From assembly GCA_905197485.1 (NCBI GenBank), contig CAJJYZ010000026.1, forward strand, positions 1 to 33,964: DNA of 33,964 nt. Direction: 5' to 3'. The notes under the pieces are model-generated. The model was not told where the DNA came from. It saw nothing but the letters and a program-made list of their open reading frames with translations, and made no database searches. Origin of the DNA: an uncultured Lachnospiraceae bacterium (lineage in GTDB: Bacteria > Bacillota > Clostridia > Lachnospirales > Lachnospiraceae). Every line of letters starts with the position of its first letter. Position 1 is the first letter of the stretch. This document shows, one piece after another, positions 7,371 through 15,421 of this stretch. Made by a program: the position numbers and the translations under genes.

Positions 7371-8153
7371 ATGCGGTTTACGAAAATGCAGGGACTCGGG
7401 AATGATTACATCTACGTGAACGGGATGGAAGAGTGTGTGAAAGAGCCGGAGGAACTGGCGAAGCAGATGAGCGACAGACACTTTGGAATTGGAGCGGACG
7501 GATTGATTCTGATTGGAGAATCCGAAAAAGCAGATGTAAGAATGAAGATGTATAATGCGGACGGTTCGGTCGGGATGATGTGCGGAAACGGGATTCGCTG
7601 TGTGGCGAAGTATGTGTATGAACGTGGAATCGTTCCGAGGAAATACATGACGATTGAAACGTTATCCGGAGTGAAGGAGGCGTTCCTTTTACCGGATGGA
7701 TGTGTGAGAGTACAGATGGGGAGGCCGGAAATCGAAAAGATAGGGGCGGAGGTGCTCTCTGGAGGAAACAGGTATTATATGGATTACATTTCTATGGGGA
7801 ACCCGCACGCGGTTGTGTATGTGGAAGATTTGCCTTCTTTGAATCTGGAAGAGGTGGGACGAAGCCTTGAAATACACAGGGGAGATGGACGAAGAGTAAA
7901 TGTAGAATTTGTGCATGTCGTGAATCGAAGGACGCTGGAAATGCGGGTGTGGGAGCGAGGGAGCGGCGAAACACTTGCCTGTGGAACCGGAGCGTGCGCG
8001 GCGGCGATTTCTGCGGTCGCAAGAAGCTTGACAGAACGGGAAGTTCGGATTAAATTATTAGGAGGAGAGTTACTTGTCAAATGGAGAGACGACGGTCAGG
8101 TCGAGATGACAGGTCCGGCGGTTACCGTATTTGAGGGAGAGATTCTAATATAA
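7371..8153 (+). CDS. dapF: diaminopimelate epimerase
   Basis: 260-residue enzyme converting LL- to meso-diaminopimelate for lysine and peptidoglycan synthesis. Both catalytic cysteines are present: C71 in MMCGNGIRC and C204 in ACGTGACA. GLGNDYIYV near the N-terminus is also diagnostic. The frame is open from 7320, but that extension runs through the upstream terminator. The ATG at 7371 opens the family sequence MRFTKMQGLGND and has GGAG six nt before it. At 260 residues it is slightly shorter than the usual 270-280. dapL follows 20 nt later, so the two LL-DAP enzymes form an operon. No clear promoter lies between the terminator and the start, so expression may depend on read-through. Confidence 0.95.
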   Translation: MRFTKMQGLGNDYIYVNGMEECVKEPEELAKQMSDRHFGIGADGLILIGESEKADVRMKMYNADGSVGMMCGNGIRCVAKYVYERGIVPRKYMTIETLSGVKEAFLLPDGCVRVQMGRPEIEKIGAEVLSGGNRYYMDYISMGNPHAVVYVEDLPSLNLEEVGRSLEIHRGDGRRVNVEFVHVVNRRTLEMRVWERGSGETLACGTGACAAAISAVARSLTEREVRIKLLGGELLVKWRDDGQVEMTGPAVTVFEGEILI

Positions 8154-8173
8154 ACTAAAGGAGAAGAGAGCGT

Positions 8174-9388
8174 ATGTTTAAGATTAATGATAATTATTTA
8201 AAATTACCTGGAAGCTATTTGTTCTCAACGATTGCAAAAAAAGTGGCGGCGTATTCGGAGATGCATCCGGAGAAATCCATCATTCGTCTTGGAATCGGAG
8301 ACGTTACACAGCCGCTTGCGCCGGCGCTGATTGATTCGCTTCATCATGCGGTAGAGGAGATGGGAAATGCCGAGACGTTTCATGGATATGCCCCGGAATT
8401 GGGATATGAATTCTTGAGAAGCGCGATGGCAAAGAATGATTATGAGGCAAGAGGATGCGAGATTTACGCGGACGAGATTTTCATTTCCGATGGAGCAAAA
8501 GGGGATTCCGGCAACATTCAGGAGATTTTCAGCCTGGATAATAAGATTGCGGTATGCGACCCTGTATATCCGGTTTATGTGGATTCCAACGTGATGGCAG
8601 GACGTACCGGCACTTATGATGTGGCAAAAGAAACATGGAGCGACGTCATTTACATGCCATGTACTGCAGAGAATGACTTTGTTCCGGAACTTCCGAAAGA
8701 GACGCCGGACTTGATTTATTTATGTTTCCCGAACAACCCGACCGGTTCGGCGATTACGAAGGAACAGCTTCAGGTGTGGGTAGACTATGCGAACAAAGTG
8801 GGCGCGGTTATCATCTATGATGCGGCATATGAAGCATATATTTCAGAGGAAAATATTCCTCACACAATTTTTGAATGTGAAGGCGCGAGAACTTGTGCGA
8901 TTGAGCTTCGAAGTTTCTCGAAAAATGCAGGCTTCACAGGCGTAAGACTTGGAGCAACGGTGATTCCGAAAGACTTAAAATGCGGAGACGTCACATTGCA
9001 TTCTCTGTGGGCGAGACGTCATGGCACAAAATACAACGGAGCGCCGTATATTGTGCAAAGAGCCGGGGAAGCTGTGTATTCAGAAGCCGGAAAGCAGCAG
9101 GTAAAAGAGCAGGTTGCCTACTACATGAAGAATGCGAGAACCATCTATGATGGATTAAAAGGAGCCGGATATACGGTGTCCGGAGGCGTCAATTCCCCAT
9201 ATGTATGGCTGCAGACTCCGGACAACATGACATCCTGGGAATTCTTTGATTTCCTTCTGGAAAGAGCCAACGTCGTTGGAACACCTGGTTCCGGATTCGG
9301 GCCAAGCGGAGAAGGCTATTTCCGTCTGAGCGCATTTGGCACTTATGAGAATACATTGCAGGCGATTGAAAGAATCAAAGCGTTATAA
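8174..9388 (+). CDS. dapL: LL-diaminopimelate aminotransferase
   Basis: 404-residue fold-type I PLP enzyme that makes LL-diaminopimelate directly from tetrahydrodipicolinate, the one-step DapL route found in plants, Chlamydia and many Clostridia. Family motifs include RLGIGDVTQPL, the ISDGAKGD segment, CFPNNPTGS, and the PLP lysine K250 in SFSKNAGFTGVRLG. The product is the substrate of DapF encoded just upstream. AAAGGAG lies about 10 nt before the ATG. The 3' end overlaps the convergent MerR gene by 6 nt, with no terminator visible between them. Confidence 0.96.
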   Translation: MFKINDNYLKLPGSYLFSTIAKKVAAYSEMHPEKSIIRLGIGDVTQPLAPALIDSLHHAVEEMGNAETFHGYAPELGYEFLRSAMAKNDYEARGCEIYADEIFISDGAKGDSGNIQEIFSLDNKIAVCDPVYPVYVDSNVMAGRTGTYDVAKETWSDVIYMPCTAENDFVPELPKETPDLIYLCFPNNPTGSAITKEQLQVWVDYANKVGAVIIYDAAYEAYISEENIPHTIFECEGARTCAIELRSFSKNAGFTGVRLGATVIPKDLKCGDVTLHSLWARRHGTKYNGAPYIVQRAGEAVYSEAGKQQVKEQVAYYMKNARTIYDGLKGAGYTVSGGVNSPYVWLQTPDNMTSWEFFDFLLERANVVGTPGSGFGPSGEGYFRLSAFGTYENTLQAIERIKAL

Positions 9389-10174
9389 GCAGCGAAGCTG
9401 AAGCTCGGTGATATGTTCCCGGGTATCTTCCGCCTGATGAATATCAATCCATAAAATTTCCAAGACAGGACCGACAGGCGTGAGGTCCTGTCTTTTTGCG
9501 TACTCGAGAAGTTTCGGAAGAAACGTACTGTTCTGGTTGCAGTCGCCGCGATAACAGAGAGTCAGATATTCTCCGGCAGGAATGATTTCGTTTCCCCTGT
9601 CGCAAATGATGAATACGCTTTCATAATCTCGATATAATTGTTGCCGTACACTCTCTAACGGAATCATGGAGCCGATGCGGTTGTTTCCGATAATGTAGAG
9701 GTTGTGCTCGTCTTTGTTCAGGAGGCGTTTGATATGCATGTCCATCTCCTCGTCAGTCTCATAGCCGGAATGAATCATATAGCAGCGCCTCGTGGACAGA
9801 TGCTTTTTCTCAATCACTCCGATAGGATGGGATTTTGCTTCCTGGATTGTATGAAGCCGTTCTTCTACATTTTCTTTCAATTCAGATAGCGTGCGAATCT
9901 TCTCTTCGATAACGAGGAGTTCTTCCGAGAGAAGCTGCTCTGTAGAATGGATGCTTCGATGGTCCATATATTCTTTAATCCGTTCCATCGAAAAGTCCAG
10001 GCTCCGAAGGTCGCGTATGACGTTCAGTTTCCACAAATCATTCAGGCTGTAAAGCCGGTATTGATTTTCGCCTCGTTTTGGGGATAAAATCCCTAATTCT
10101 TCATAATAGCGCAAGGAATCTGCTCCGATATGATACAGTTTCGAGATTTCTCCGATTTTAAAAAATTCTTTCAT
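9383..10174 (-). CDS. MerR-family regulator with BmrR/GyrI-like effector domain
   Basis: 263 residues. Residues 1-75 are a MerR winged helix domain (FKIGEISKLYHIGADSLRYYEELGIL, then YRLYSLNDLWKL). Residues 80-115 form the antiparallel coiled-coil dimerisation helix. Residues 120-260 resemble the ligand-binding domain of drug-sensing regulators such as BmrR. It lacks the metal-binding cysteine arrangement of metal sensors, so an organic or cationic drug ligand is more likely. It is divergent from a MATE efflux gene and shares a palindromic operator with it, a classic drug-efflux regulator pair. The minus-strand start follows AGAGGT. Confidence 0.88.
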   Translation of the reverse strand: MKEFFKIGEISKLYHIGADSLRYYEELGILSPKRGENQYRLYSLNDLWKLNVIRDLRSLDFSMERIKEYMDHRSIHSTEQLLSEELLVIEEKIRTLSELKENVEERLHTIQEAKSHPIGVIEKKHLSTRRCYMIHSGYETDEEMDMHIKRLLNKDEHNLYIIGNNRIGSMIPLESVRQQLYRDYESVFIICDRGNEIIPAGEYLTLCYRGDCNQNSTFLPKLLEYAKRQDLTPVGPVLEILWIDIHQAEDTREHITELQLRCL

Positions 10175-10210
10175 AATGATACCTCTTTGATTGGATAGTT
10201 AAAAAACGAG

Positions 10211-10251
10211 TTGACCTTAGTATTATACTAAGGTTTATACTAAAGTTGCAA
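10211..10251. promoter_or_regulatory. MerR-type divergent promoters with 19-bp palindromic operator
   Basis: The MATE promoter has TTGACC (10211-10216) and TATACT (10236-10241) with an over-long 19-bp spacer, the hallmark of MerR-activated promoters. The spacer holds the perfect palindrome CCTTAGTATTATACTAAGG (10215-10233). On the minus strand TTGCAA (10246-10251) and TATAAT (10222-10227) with an 18-bp spacer would serve the merR gene, so one bound dimer could activate the pump and repress the regulator. Confidence 0.85.
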
Positions 10252-10271
10252 GAGAGCAATAGGAGGTTATT

Positions 10272-11597
10272 ATGAGATTAGAAGGCAAGTCCTTAAAAAG
10301 TGACTTTTTAAAATTCATTATTCCGTCTATTATTGCACAATGGGTCTTTACCCTGTACACGATGATTGACGGTATTTTTGTGGCAAAAGGAGTGTCGGAG
10401 ACGGCGCTTACGGCGGTCAATATTTCCTTCCCGTTTGTGGCTGGGCTATTTTCCATTTCGATTCTGTTTGCAGTCGGAACATCGACGGTCGTTGCAATCC
10501 TTTTTGGAGAGAAAAATGAGAAGCGGGCAAACGAAGTGTTCACACAGAATATTGTAATGTTGACAGTACTCTCGCTTGTCGTGACAGTGGTAGTGCTGGT
10601 CGGACTGGAACCATTTGCGAAGTTTTTGGGAGCGACCGATTCGACGCTTCCGTATGTAAAAGAATATATCGGGACGATTGCGCCGTTTGCAGTTTGCTTT
10701 ATTCTTTCGTATTCTTTTGAAATTTTATTGAAAACAGACGGCTATCCGAAGCTTGCAACCATGATTGTGACGGTTGGCGCGGTGGCAAACTGTATATTGG
10801 ATTATCTGTTTGTCATGCGTTTCCATTGGGGCGTATTCGGCGCTGCGTTTGCGACGGGAGTATCCCAGGCGCTTGTCATTCTCTTTTACCTGAAACATTT
10901 TCTCGGAAGGAAGGGGCAGCTTCGATTTACAAGATTTAAGTTGGATATTCCGCTTATCTGGCGGAAATTCAAGAACGGGCTTCCATCAGGAGTGACGGAG
11001 TTCTCGGCGGGAATTATCATCTTCTTCTTTAACCAGGCAATTCTCCGGTATATCGGGGAGGATGCGCTTGTAAGCTATACGATTATTTCCTATGTCAACT
11101 CCATCGTTATCATGTCCATGGCGGGAGTGGCACAAGGTTCACAGCCGTTGATTAGTTATTACTTTGGACAGAAAAACATGGAAAAATGTAAGAAACTGCT
11201 TCGGTATGGCATCGTTGCGTCGGTGGTGATTTCGATTGTGTCGTTTGTATCTTGTGTTGCGGGGACGGAATGGATTGTTTCGCTGTTCATTTCGCCGGAA
11301 CTTACAGAGCTTCGCGCATATTCGGTGAAGGTGTTCCGAATCTTCAGCATCTCCTTTTTGATTGCAGGATTGAATGTTGTGGTAGGAGGATACTTTACGG
11401 CAGTAGAAGAGCCGACGGCTGCAATTATCATTTCTTTGGGGCGTGGATTTGCGACGTTATTATTGAGTCTTTTGATTCTGACGGCGGCAGCAGGAGGAGC
11501 CGGAATCTGGTGGGCGCCGACGCTTTCCGAGATACTTTGTCTTGTGATTACGCTGGTTTTATTCATGCGATATAAAGAAAAACAAAAAAAGTTGTAA
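10272..11597 (+). CDS. MATE-family multidrug efflux transporter
   Basis: 441-residue inner-membrane protein with about 12 hydrophobic segments in two related halves, the layout of MATE (NorM/MepA-like) cation-drug antiporters. It exports drugs or cationic metabolites using Na+ or H+ gradients. Diagnostic segments include SIIAQWVFTLYTMIDGIFVA near the start and GVAQGSQPLISYYFGQKN at the second-half equivalent. AGGAGG (10261-10266) lies 5 nt before the ATG. Expression is probably switched on by the divergent MerR regulator. The substrate cannot be read from the sequence. Confidence 0.93.
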   Translation: MRLEGKSLKSDFLKFIIPSIIAQWVFTLYTMIDGIFVAKGVSETALTAVNISFPFVAGLFSISILFAVGTSTVVAILFGEKNEKRANEVFTQNIVMLTVLSLVVTVVVLVGLEPFAKFLGATDSTLPYVKEYIGTIAPFAVCFILSYSFEILLKTDGYPKLATMIVTVGAVANCILDYLFVMRFHWGVFGAAFATGVSQALVILFYLKHFLGRKGQLRFTRFKLDIPLIWRKFKNGLPSGVTEFSAGIIIFFFNQAILRYIGEDALVSYTIISYVNSIVIMSMAGVAQGSQPLISYYFGQKNMEKCKKLLRYGIVASVVISIVSFVSCVAGTEWIVSLFISPELTELRAYSVKVFRIFSISFLIAGLNVVVGGYFTAVEEPTAAIIISLGRGFATLLLSLLILTAAAGGAGIWWAPTLSEILCLVITLVLFMRYKEKQKKL

Positions 11598-11614
11598 AAA
11601 AGTGAAAAAAGTAG

Positions 11615-11642
11615 TTGATTTTTTTCTATAGTCTGTTATAAT
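11615..11642 (+). promoter_or_regulatory. promoter of the tRNA cluster
   Basis: TTGATT (11615-11620) and TATAAT (11637-11642) with a 16-bp spacer lie just before the first tRNA gene and after the MATE stop codon. Confidence 0.65.
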
Positions 11643-11678
11643 ATCATTGTTGCGTAACGGAAGAGACGCAAGAGATGA

Positions 11679-11749
11679 TGCGGAATGGTGTAATGGTAGC
11701 ACAGCAGACTCTGACTCTGTTAGTAGGGGTTCAAATCCCTTTTCCGTAG
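11679..11749 (+). tRNA. tRNA-Gln (anticodon CTG), copy 1
   Basis: The cloverleaf folds with acceptor TGCGGAA/TTCCGTA, D stem GTG/CAC, anticodon stem GCAGA/TCTGT and loop CTCTGAC giving anticodon CTG, and T loop TTCAAAT. CCA is not encoded. Glutamine identity fits the U1-A72 acceptor pair seen in glutamine tRNAs. Confidence 0.93.
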
Positions 11750-11778
11750 TTATAACAGAATATAGATTGAAGCAATGA

Positions 11779-11849
11779 TGCGGAATGGTGTAATGGTAGC
11801 ACAGCAGACTCTGACTCTGTTAGTAGGGGTTCAAATCCCTTTTCCGTAG
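11779..11849 (+). tRNA. tRNA-Gln (anticodon CTG), copy 2
   Basis: Identical in sequence to copy 1 and displaced by exactly 100 bp. The identity runs over 76 bp (11675-11750 against 11775-11850), and the spacer between copies is unrelated to the sequence on the other side, which points to a local tandem duplication. Confidence 0.93.
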
Positions 11850-11856
11850 TACATAA

Positions 11857-11930
<74 letters not shown>

Positions 11931-11934
11931 TTTT

Positions 11935-11960
11935 AACCCTCGTAAGAACGAGGGTTTTTT
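11935..11960 (+). terminator. terminator of the tRNA cluster
   Basis: AACCCTCGT (11935-11943) pairs with ACGAGGGTT (11948-11956) around an AAGA loop, followed by a T-run. It begins 4 nt after the tRNA-Pro gene. Confidence 0.92.
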
Positions 11961-12037
11961 CGTGCTTATAAATCAAAATCGATATGGTGATTTGTACAGG
12001 AAATGTTGTTGCTCATCTTATGATTTTCTTAATAATA

Positions 12038-12066
12038 TTGTGCATTGTGATATGATAACATATAAT
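12038..12066 (+). promoter_or_regulatory. promoter of the zinc-ribbon membrane protein gene
   Basis: TTGTGC (12038-12043) and TATAAT (12061-12066) with a 17-bp spacer lie 56 bp before the ATG at 12123. Confidence 0.6.
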
Positions 12067-12122
12067 AGAAGAAAAAAACTTAAGATATTAGAATATTGAG
12101 AATCAGGGAAAGAGGTGACGAT

Positions 12123-13289
12123 ATGTTTCGAAAACGTTGTAGGCTTTGCGGTGGGAAATTAGTCGATAATAAGTGTACGCTTTGTGGGTTGGATAATTCC
12201 AAGTCGGATGCGGATTATACGGTGAATGTCAATCATTGTGATGGAAAACCGCTAACCCATGTGCATATGGAAGAAAAGAAAGAACAGCCAAAAGAGAAAG
12301 AGAACGTAGCACAAGAACAGCCCAAAGAGAGTGTAGCTCAAGAACAGCCCAAAGAGAGTGTAGCACAAGAACAGTATAAAGAGCTGGATGAAGAAACGAG
12401 TGAAGTCCAGACAGAGGATTTGGAGGATTCTGTGGAACTTCCGGAAATAGAACCGGTATTTCAGGCGGAGAAAGAGAACAAGAACTCGAAAAAAGGGTGG
12501 ATTGCGACGCTTGCCGCGATTATTTTAGTTCTTGGGCTGGAGGGAATCGGAGAGATTGCAGATGTTGCTTCGGAATGGTTTCAAGGGAACGCAGAGAAAG
12601 AAATGCAGGAAACGATAGAAGTGGTCGATTATGATGATTCTCAATATGAGTATGCGACGTGGGAATTGTCTGATATAGGAGATATATTCGAGGAAGATTT
12701 GCAGCGGGGAGAATATATCGTTGGAGTCCATATTCCGGAAGGTACTTACAAGGTCAATAATTTGGGAGGCTACACCTATCTGGCATTGGACGATTTCGAA
12801 AACCTGATTTATATTGGAGAAGAATTTCGAGGGACTGGAAAAGAAGTCGAAGATTTGCGATGCTATACAGGGGCAAAGCTGAAGGTTGACGGAGAGAATA
12901 TGCTGCATTTTTATTCGGAGAATGCACAGTGTGAACGGATGGTAAGTTTGGAAAATCCATTGAAAGAGTCCGTAGAAGTCAAGAACGAATTCGTGGCAGG
13001 AGTTCATTTTCCGGCAGGCACTTATGATATTGTGGAGGCGCAAAGTCTGAATACAGGGGTAAAATTTTCTTATATCGTACCAGGAACGATTGCGGAAGAT
13101 TCTGAAGAGGAAGATTCGCAGGTGACAGGTCTTATTTGGATAGATGCGAGTATGCAGGAATTTGTATATAAAAATCTGTATCTGCCGGAAGGAACGAGGG
13201 TGTTTGTAGAGGGAGGAGATTCCGTACATTTAGAACCGAGCGATGGGCTGCCGGAAAGTTATGAAGGATACTATTATATGCATGAGTGA
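12123..13289 (+). CDS. membrane protein with N-terminal zinc ribbon and two repeated outer domains, function unknown
   Basis: 388 residues. Residues 6-21 form a zinc ribbon (C6xxC9, C18xxC21). Residues 62-88 hold three copies of a nine-residue repeat AQEQPKESV, encoded by a near-perfect 27-bp tandem DNA repeat (12306-12386). An acidic stretch follows, then one membrane segment (about 125-143). The outer part has two related domains that begin GEYIVGVHIPEGTYKV and NEFVAGVHFPAGTYDI; such IPxGTY modules recur in Firmicute surface proteins. The expected topology is ribbon inside, repeats outside. The start follows GAGGTG; an upstream in-frame ATG at 12096 lacks a ribosome binding site. Likely monocistronic. 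It could sense or scaffold something at the envelope, but no function is assigned. Confidence 0.82.
   Translation: MFRKRCRLCGGKLVDNKCTLCGLDNSKSDADYTVNVNHCDGKPLTHVHMEEKKEQPKEKENVAQEQPKESVAQEQPKESVAQEQYKELDEETSEVQTEDLEDSVELPEIEPVFQAEKENKNSKKGWIATLAAIILVLGLEGIGEIADVASEWFQGNAEKEMQETIEVVDYDDSQYEYATWELSDIGDIFEEDLQRGEYIVGVHIPEGTYKVNNLGGYTYLALDDFENLIYIGEEFRGTGKEVEDLRCYTGAKLKVDGENMLHFYSENAQCERMVSLENPLKESVEVKNEFVAGVHFPAGTYDIVEAQSLNTGVKFSYIVPGTIAEDSEEEDSQVTGLIWIDASMQEFVYKNLYLPEGTRVFVEGGDSVHLEPSDGLPESYEGYYYMHE
12306..12386 (+). repeat. 27-bp in-frame tandem repeat, about three copies
   Basis: Units start at 12306, 12333 and 12360. The first two differ at a single base; the third diverges after its first 15 bases. 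Each encodes AQEQPKESV or a variant. The repeat preserves the frame, so unit gain or loss would change linker length only. Confidence 0.85.
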
Positions 13290-13366
13290 TGGAAGGATAT
13301 GCGTGGAAATTTCGGTATAAATAAGTCGGTGCTGGGAATACTTTCCATAAAAAATGGAGGGTGCTT

Positions 13367-14008
13367 ATGAGATTACCGAAGCATATTGCGATTATTCCGG
13401 ATGGAAACAGAAGATGGGCGGTTCAGCATGATTTGCAGAAACAGGAAGGATATGAGAGGGGGCTTGCCCCTGGGCTTTTACTTCTGAGAAAGGCGAAAGA
13501 ATACCGGATTCCGGAGATTACTTATTATGGATTCACGATGGACAACTGCAAACGTCCGAAGGTACAGCAGGAGGCGTTCCGAAAGGCGTGTGTGGACGCG
13601 GTGAAAATGATTGAAAAAGAAGGAGGAGTCTCGCTTCTTGTCGTGGGAGATACCGATTCTCCAAATTTTCCGAAGGAACTGCTGGAATATACTGTGCGAA
13701 AAGAAATCGGGATTCCGCACATTCGTGTGAATTTCCTTGTGAATTATGGATGGGAATGGGATTTGAAAAACATGGAAGAAAAGAATCCATCCCGCACATT
13801 ACTGTCCAAGATACATTCCAGAGACATTTCCAGAGTAGACCTTGTGATACGTTGGGGAAATATGAGGAGACTATCGGGGATGCTGCCGGTGCAAACTGTT
13901 TATGCGGATTTTTATGTTGTAGAGCATTTATGGCCGGACTATTGTGACGAAGTTTTTGAGAATGCACTAAGATGGTATGACAAACAAGATGTCACATTAG
14001 GCGGCTAG
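13367..14008 (+). CDS. divergent cis-prenyltransferase (UppS-like)
   Basis: 213 residues, related to undecaprenyl diphosphate synthase, which condenses isopentenyl diphosphate onto farnesyl diphosphate to make the lipid carrier of cell-wall synthesis. The N-terminal motif HIAIIPDGNRRWA with catalytic Asp (D12) is intact. The second region YGFTMDNCKRP replaces the usual YAFSTENWKRP. The C-terminal motif, normally RTSGExRLSNF with a Mg-binding Glu, reads IRWGNMRRLSGML here (about 160-172), so that Glu is not where expected. WPDY near the end is kept. It is shorter than the usual 230-250 and has no cdsA or other lipid gene next to it. A second, housekeeping uppS is therefore expected elsewhere. 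The ATG at 13367 follows GGAGG by 6 nt and is preferred to the GTG at 13361. Confidence 0.8.
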   Translation: MRLPKHIAIIPDGNRRWAVQHDLQKQEGYERGLAPGLLLLRKAKEYRIPEITYYGFTMDNCKRPKVQQEAFRKACVDAVKMIEKEGGVSLLVVGDTDSPNFPKELLEYTVRKEIGIPHIRVNFLVNYGWEWDLKNMEEKNPSRTLLSKIHSRDISRVDLVIRWGNMRRLSGMLPVQTVYADFYVVEHLWPDYCDEVFENALRWYDKQDVTLGG

Positions 14009-14009
14009 A

Positions 14010-14078
14010 AAAAAGAAAGAGACCTGGAACGAGAGCGTGCAAGTGGAAAGCACGCGGATGAGTTCAGGTCTCTTTTTG
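14010..14078. terminator. bidirectional terminator between the UppS-like and GNAT genes
   Basis: AGAGACCTG (14018-14026) pairs with CAGGTCTCT (14065-14073), flanked by A-rich sequence on the left and TTTTT on the right. A second hairpin, GCGTGC with GCACGC, lies inside the loop. It can serve both convergent genes. Confidence 0.85.
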
Positions 14079-14087
14079 CTAACGTTT

Positions 14088-14591
14088 TTATTTTACGGAG
14101 AGTTCCATGATGTAATCGTCCATGACATATCCTTCTCCGATATCATTACACTCTTTTCTTACTGTCTCAAAGCCGAAGTGTTTATAGACATCGATGGAAC
14201 GGAAGTTGCGTTTGTTGACTGTGAGCCAGATTTTCTCTAAGTTTCTGAGCTTGCAAAGTTCGATGAATTTGCGAATCATTTCTGAACTGATGTGTTTCTT
14301 GCGGAAATCCTCGTGAACATAGAGTTTGCTCAGGAACAAAGAACCGTTCTTTTCCTGAATTGCAGCGAATCCGGCAAACGTATAATCATAAGAGATAAGA
14401 AAATATTCATAGTCCTCTTCCGAAATCTGTTTGACTAAAGTTTCCGGGGAGAGGAATTTCTCCAACATATAATCGACTTGTTGTGTTCCGATGAGTTTGT
14501 CATAATATTCATGCCAGATTTCTTCTGCCATTGCCGAAACAGATAGAACTAACTCTTCGTTTGTGACTGGAATAATGCGTAAATTGTCCAT
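14088..14591 (-). CDS. GNAT-family N-acetyltransferase
   Basis: 167-residue acetyl-CoA-dependent acetyltransferase. The GNAT core runs from about residue 55, with beta-4 and motif A (LSKLYVHEDFRKKHISSEMIRKFIELC) binding the pyrophosphate of CoA, and motif B (LTVNKRNFRSIDVYKHFGFETVR). The ending GEGYVMDDYIMEL is typical of a group of Firmicute acetyltransferases of unknown substrate. AAAGGAG lies 8 nt before the minus-strand ATG. Monocistronic, divergent from the ABC exporter. The substrate (protein N-terminus, amine or antibiotic) cannot be told. Confidence 0.88.
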   Translation of the reverse strand: MDNLRIIPVTNEELVLSVSAMAEEIWHEYYDKLIGTQQVDYMLEKFLSPETLVKQISEEDYEYFLISYDYTFAGFAAIQEKNGSLFLSKLYVHEDFRKKHISSEMIRKFIELCKLRNLEKIWLTVNKRNFRSIDVYKHFGFETVRKECNDIGEGYVMDDYIMELSVK

Positions 14592-14716
14592 GGGTTTTGT
14601 CTCCTTTGCAATTTATATAAATTTTGCTTGTTGTACATGCAACATTAATGGTATTATTATAGTAGATTTTGTCGAAAGAAACAAGAGTGGTTAGATTTTG
14701 GAGGATATGAATATAA

Positions 14717-15421
14717 ATGGGCAGCTTTGTAGAATTGAAAAATGTGAAGAAGATTTATCAGATGGGAGAGGTCGAGATTGCAGCGGCCGACGGCATTGAT
14801 TTCTATGTGGAAAAAGGAGAATTTGCTGTGATTGTCGGAGCAAGCGGCGCCGGCAAGACAACGGTTTTAAATATTTTAGGCGGTATGGATACGGTGACAA
14901 GCGGTACGGTTGTCGTGGATGGAGAGAATATTGTGCGCCATAACGCCAAGAGACTGACGAAGTATCGGAGGGATTCGATTGGATTTGTATTTCAATTTTA
15001 TAATCTGATTCCGAATCTGACGGCATTGGAGAATGTAGAACTGGCATTGCAGATTTGTAAAGACCCGAGAGATGCGGAAGAAGTGCTGCGGGAAGTGGGA
15101 CTGGGAGACCGGTTGGATAATTTTCCGGCGCAGTTATCCGGAGGAGAGCAGCAGAGAGTTTCGATTGCAAGAGCGTTGGCGAAGAATCCGAAGCTTTTGC
15201 TCTGTGACGAACCGACAGGGGCACTGGACTATAATACGGGAAAAGCAATCTTGAGGCTTCTGCAGGACACTTGCAGGGAGAAGGGGATGACAGTCATTCT
15301 GATTACGCACAATTCGGCGATTGCACCGATGGCAGACAGAGTTATTCACATCAAGAATGGAAAGGTTTCAAAAGTTGTGGAGAATGAGAATCCAAAATCA
15401 ATTGAAGAGATAGAATGGTAA
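14717..15421 (+). CDS. ABC transporter ATP-binding protein, MacB/LolD type
   Basis: 234-residue ATPase. Walker A GASGAGKT (41-48), Q-loop in VFQFYNLIP, signature LSGGEQQR, Walker B LLLCDEPTGALD and switch His in LITHN are all present. FQFYNLIPNLTALENVELAL marks the MacB/LolD/FtsE group, whose members drive mechanotransmission rather than pump substrate through the membrane. Its last codons overlap the permease gene start (15415), so the two are translationally coupled. The ATG follows GGAGG at the long spacing of 12 nt; no better in-frame start exists. No regulator or two-component system lies beside it. Confidence 0.94.
   Translation: MGSFVELKNVKKIYQMGEVEIAAADGIDFYVEKGEFAVIVGASGAGKTTVLNILGGMDTVTSGTVVVDGENIVRHNAKRLTKYRRDSIGFVFQFYNLIPNLTALENVELALQICKDPRDAEEVLREVGLGDRLDNFPAQLSGGEQQRVSIARALAKNPKLLLCDEPTGALDYNTGKAILRLLQDTCREKGMTVILITHNSAIAPMADRVIHIKNGKVSKVVENENPKSIEEIEW

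Noticed and set aside
7249..7371. Lysine riboswitch or T-box before dapF
   Set aside because: The region is too short and lacks conserved riboswitch or T-box sequences; only a plain terminator is present.
9383..9388. 6-bp tail-to-tail overlap of dapL and the MerR gene as a regulatory feature
   Set aside because: Small convergent overlaps are common in compact genomes and nothing else marks this one.
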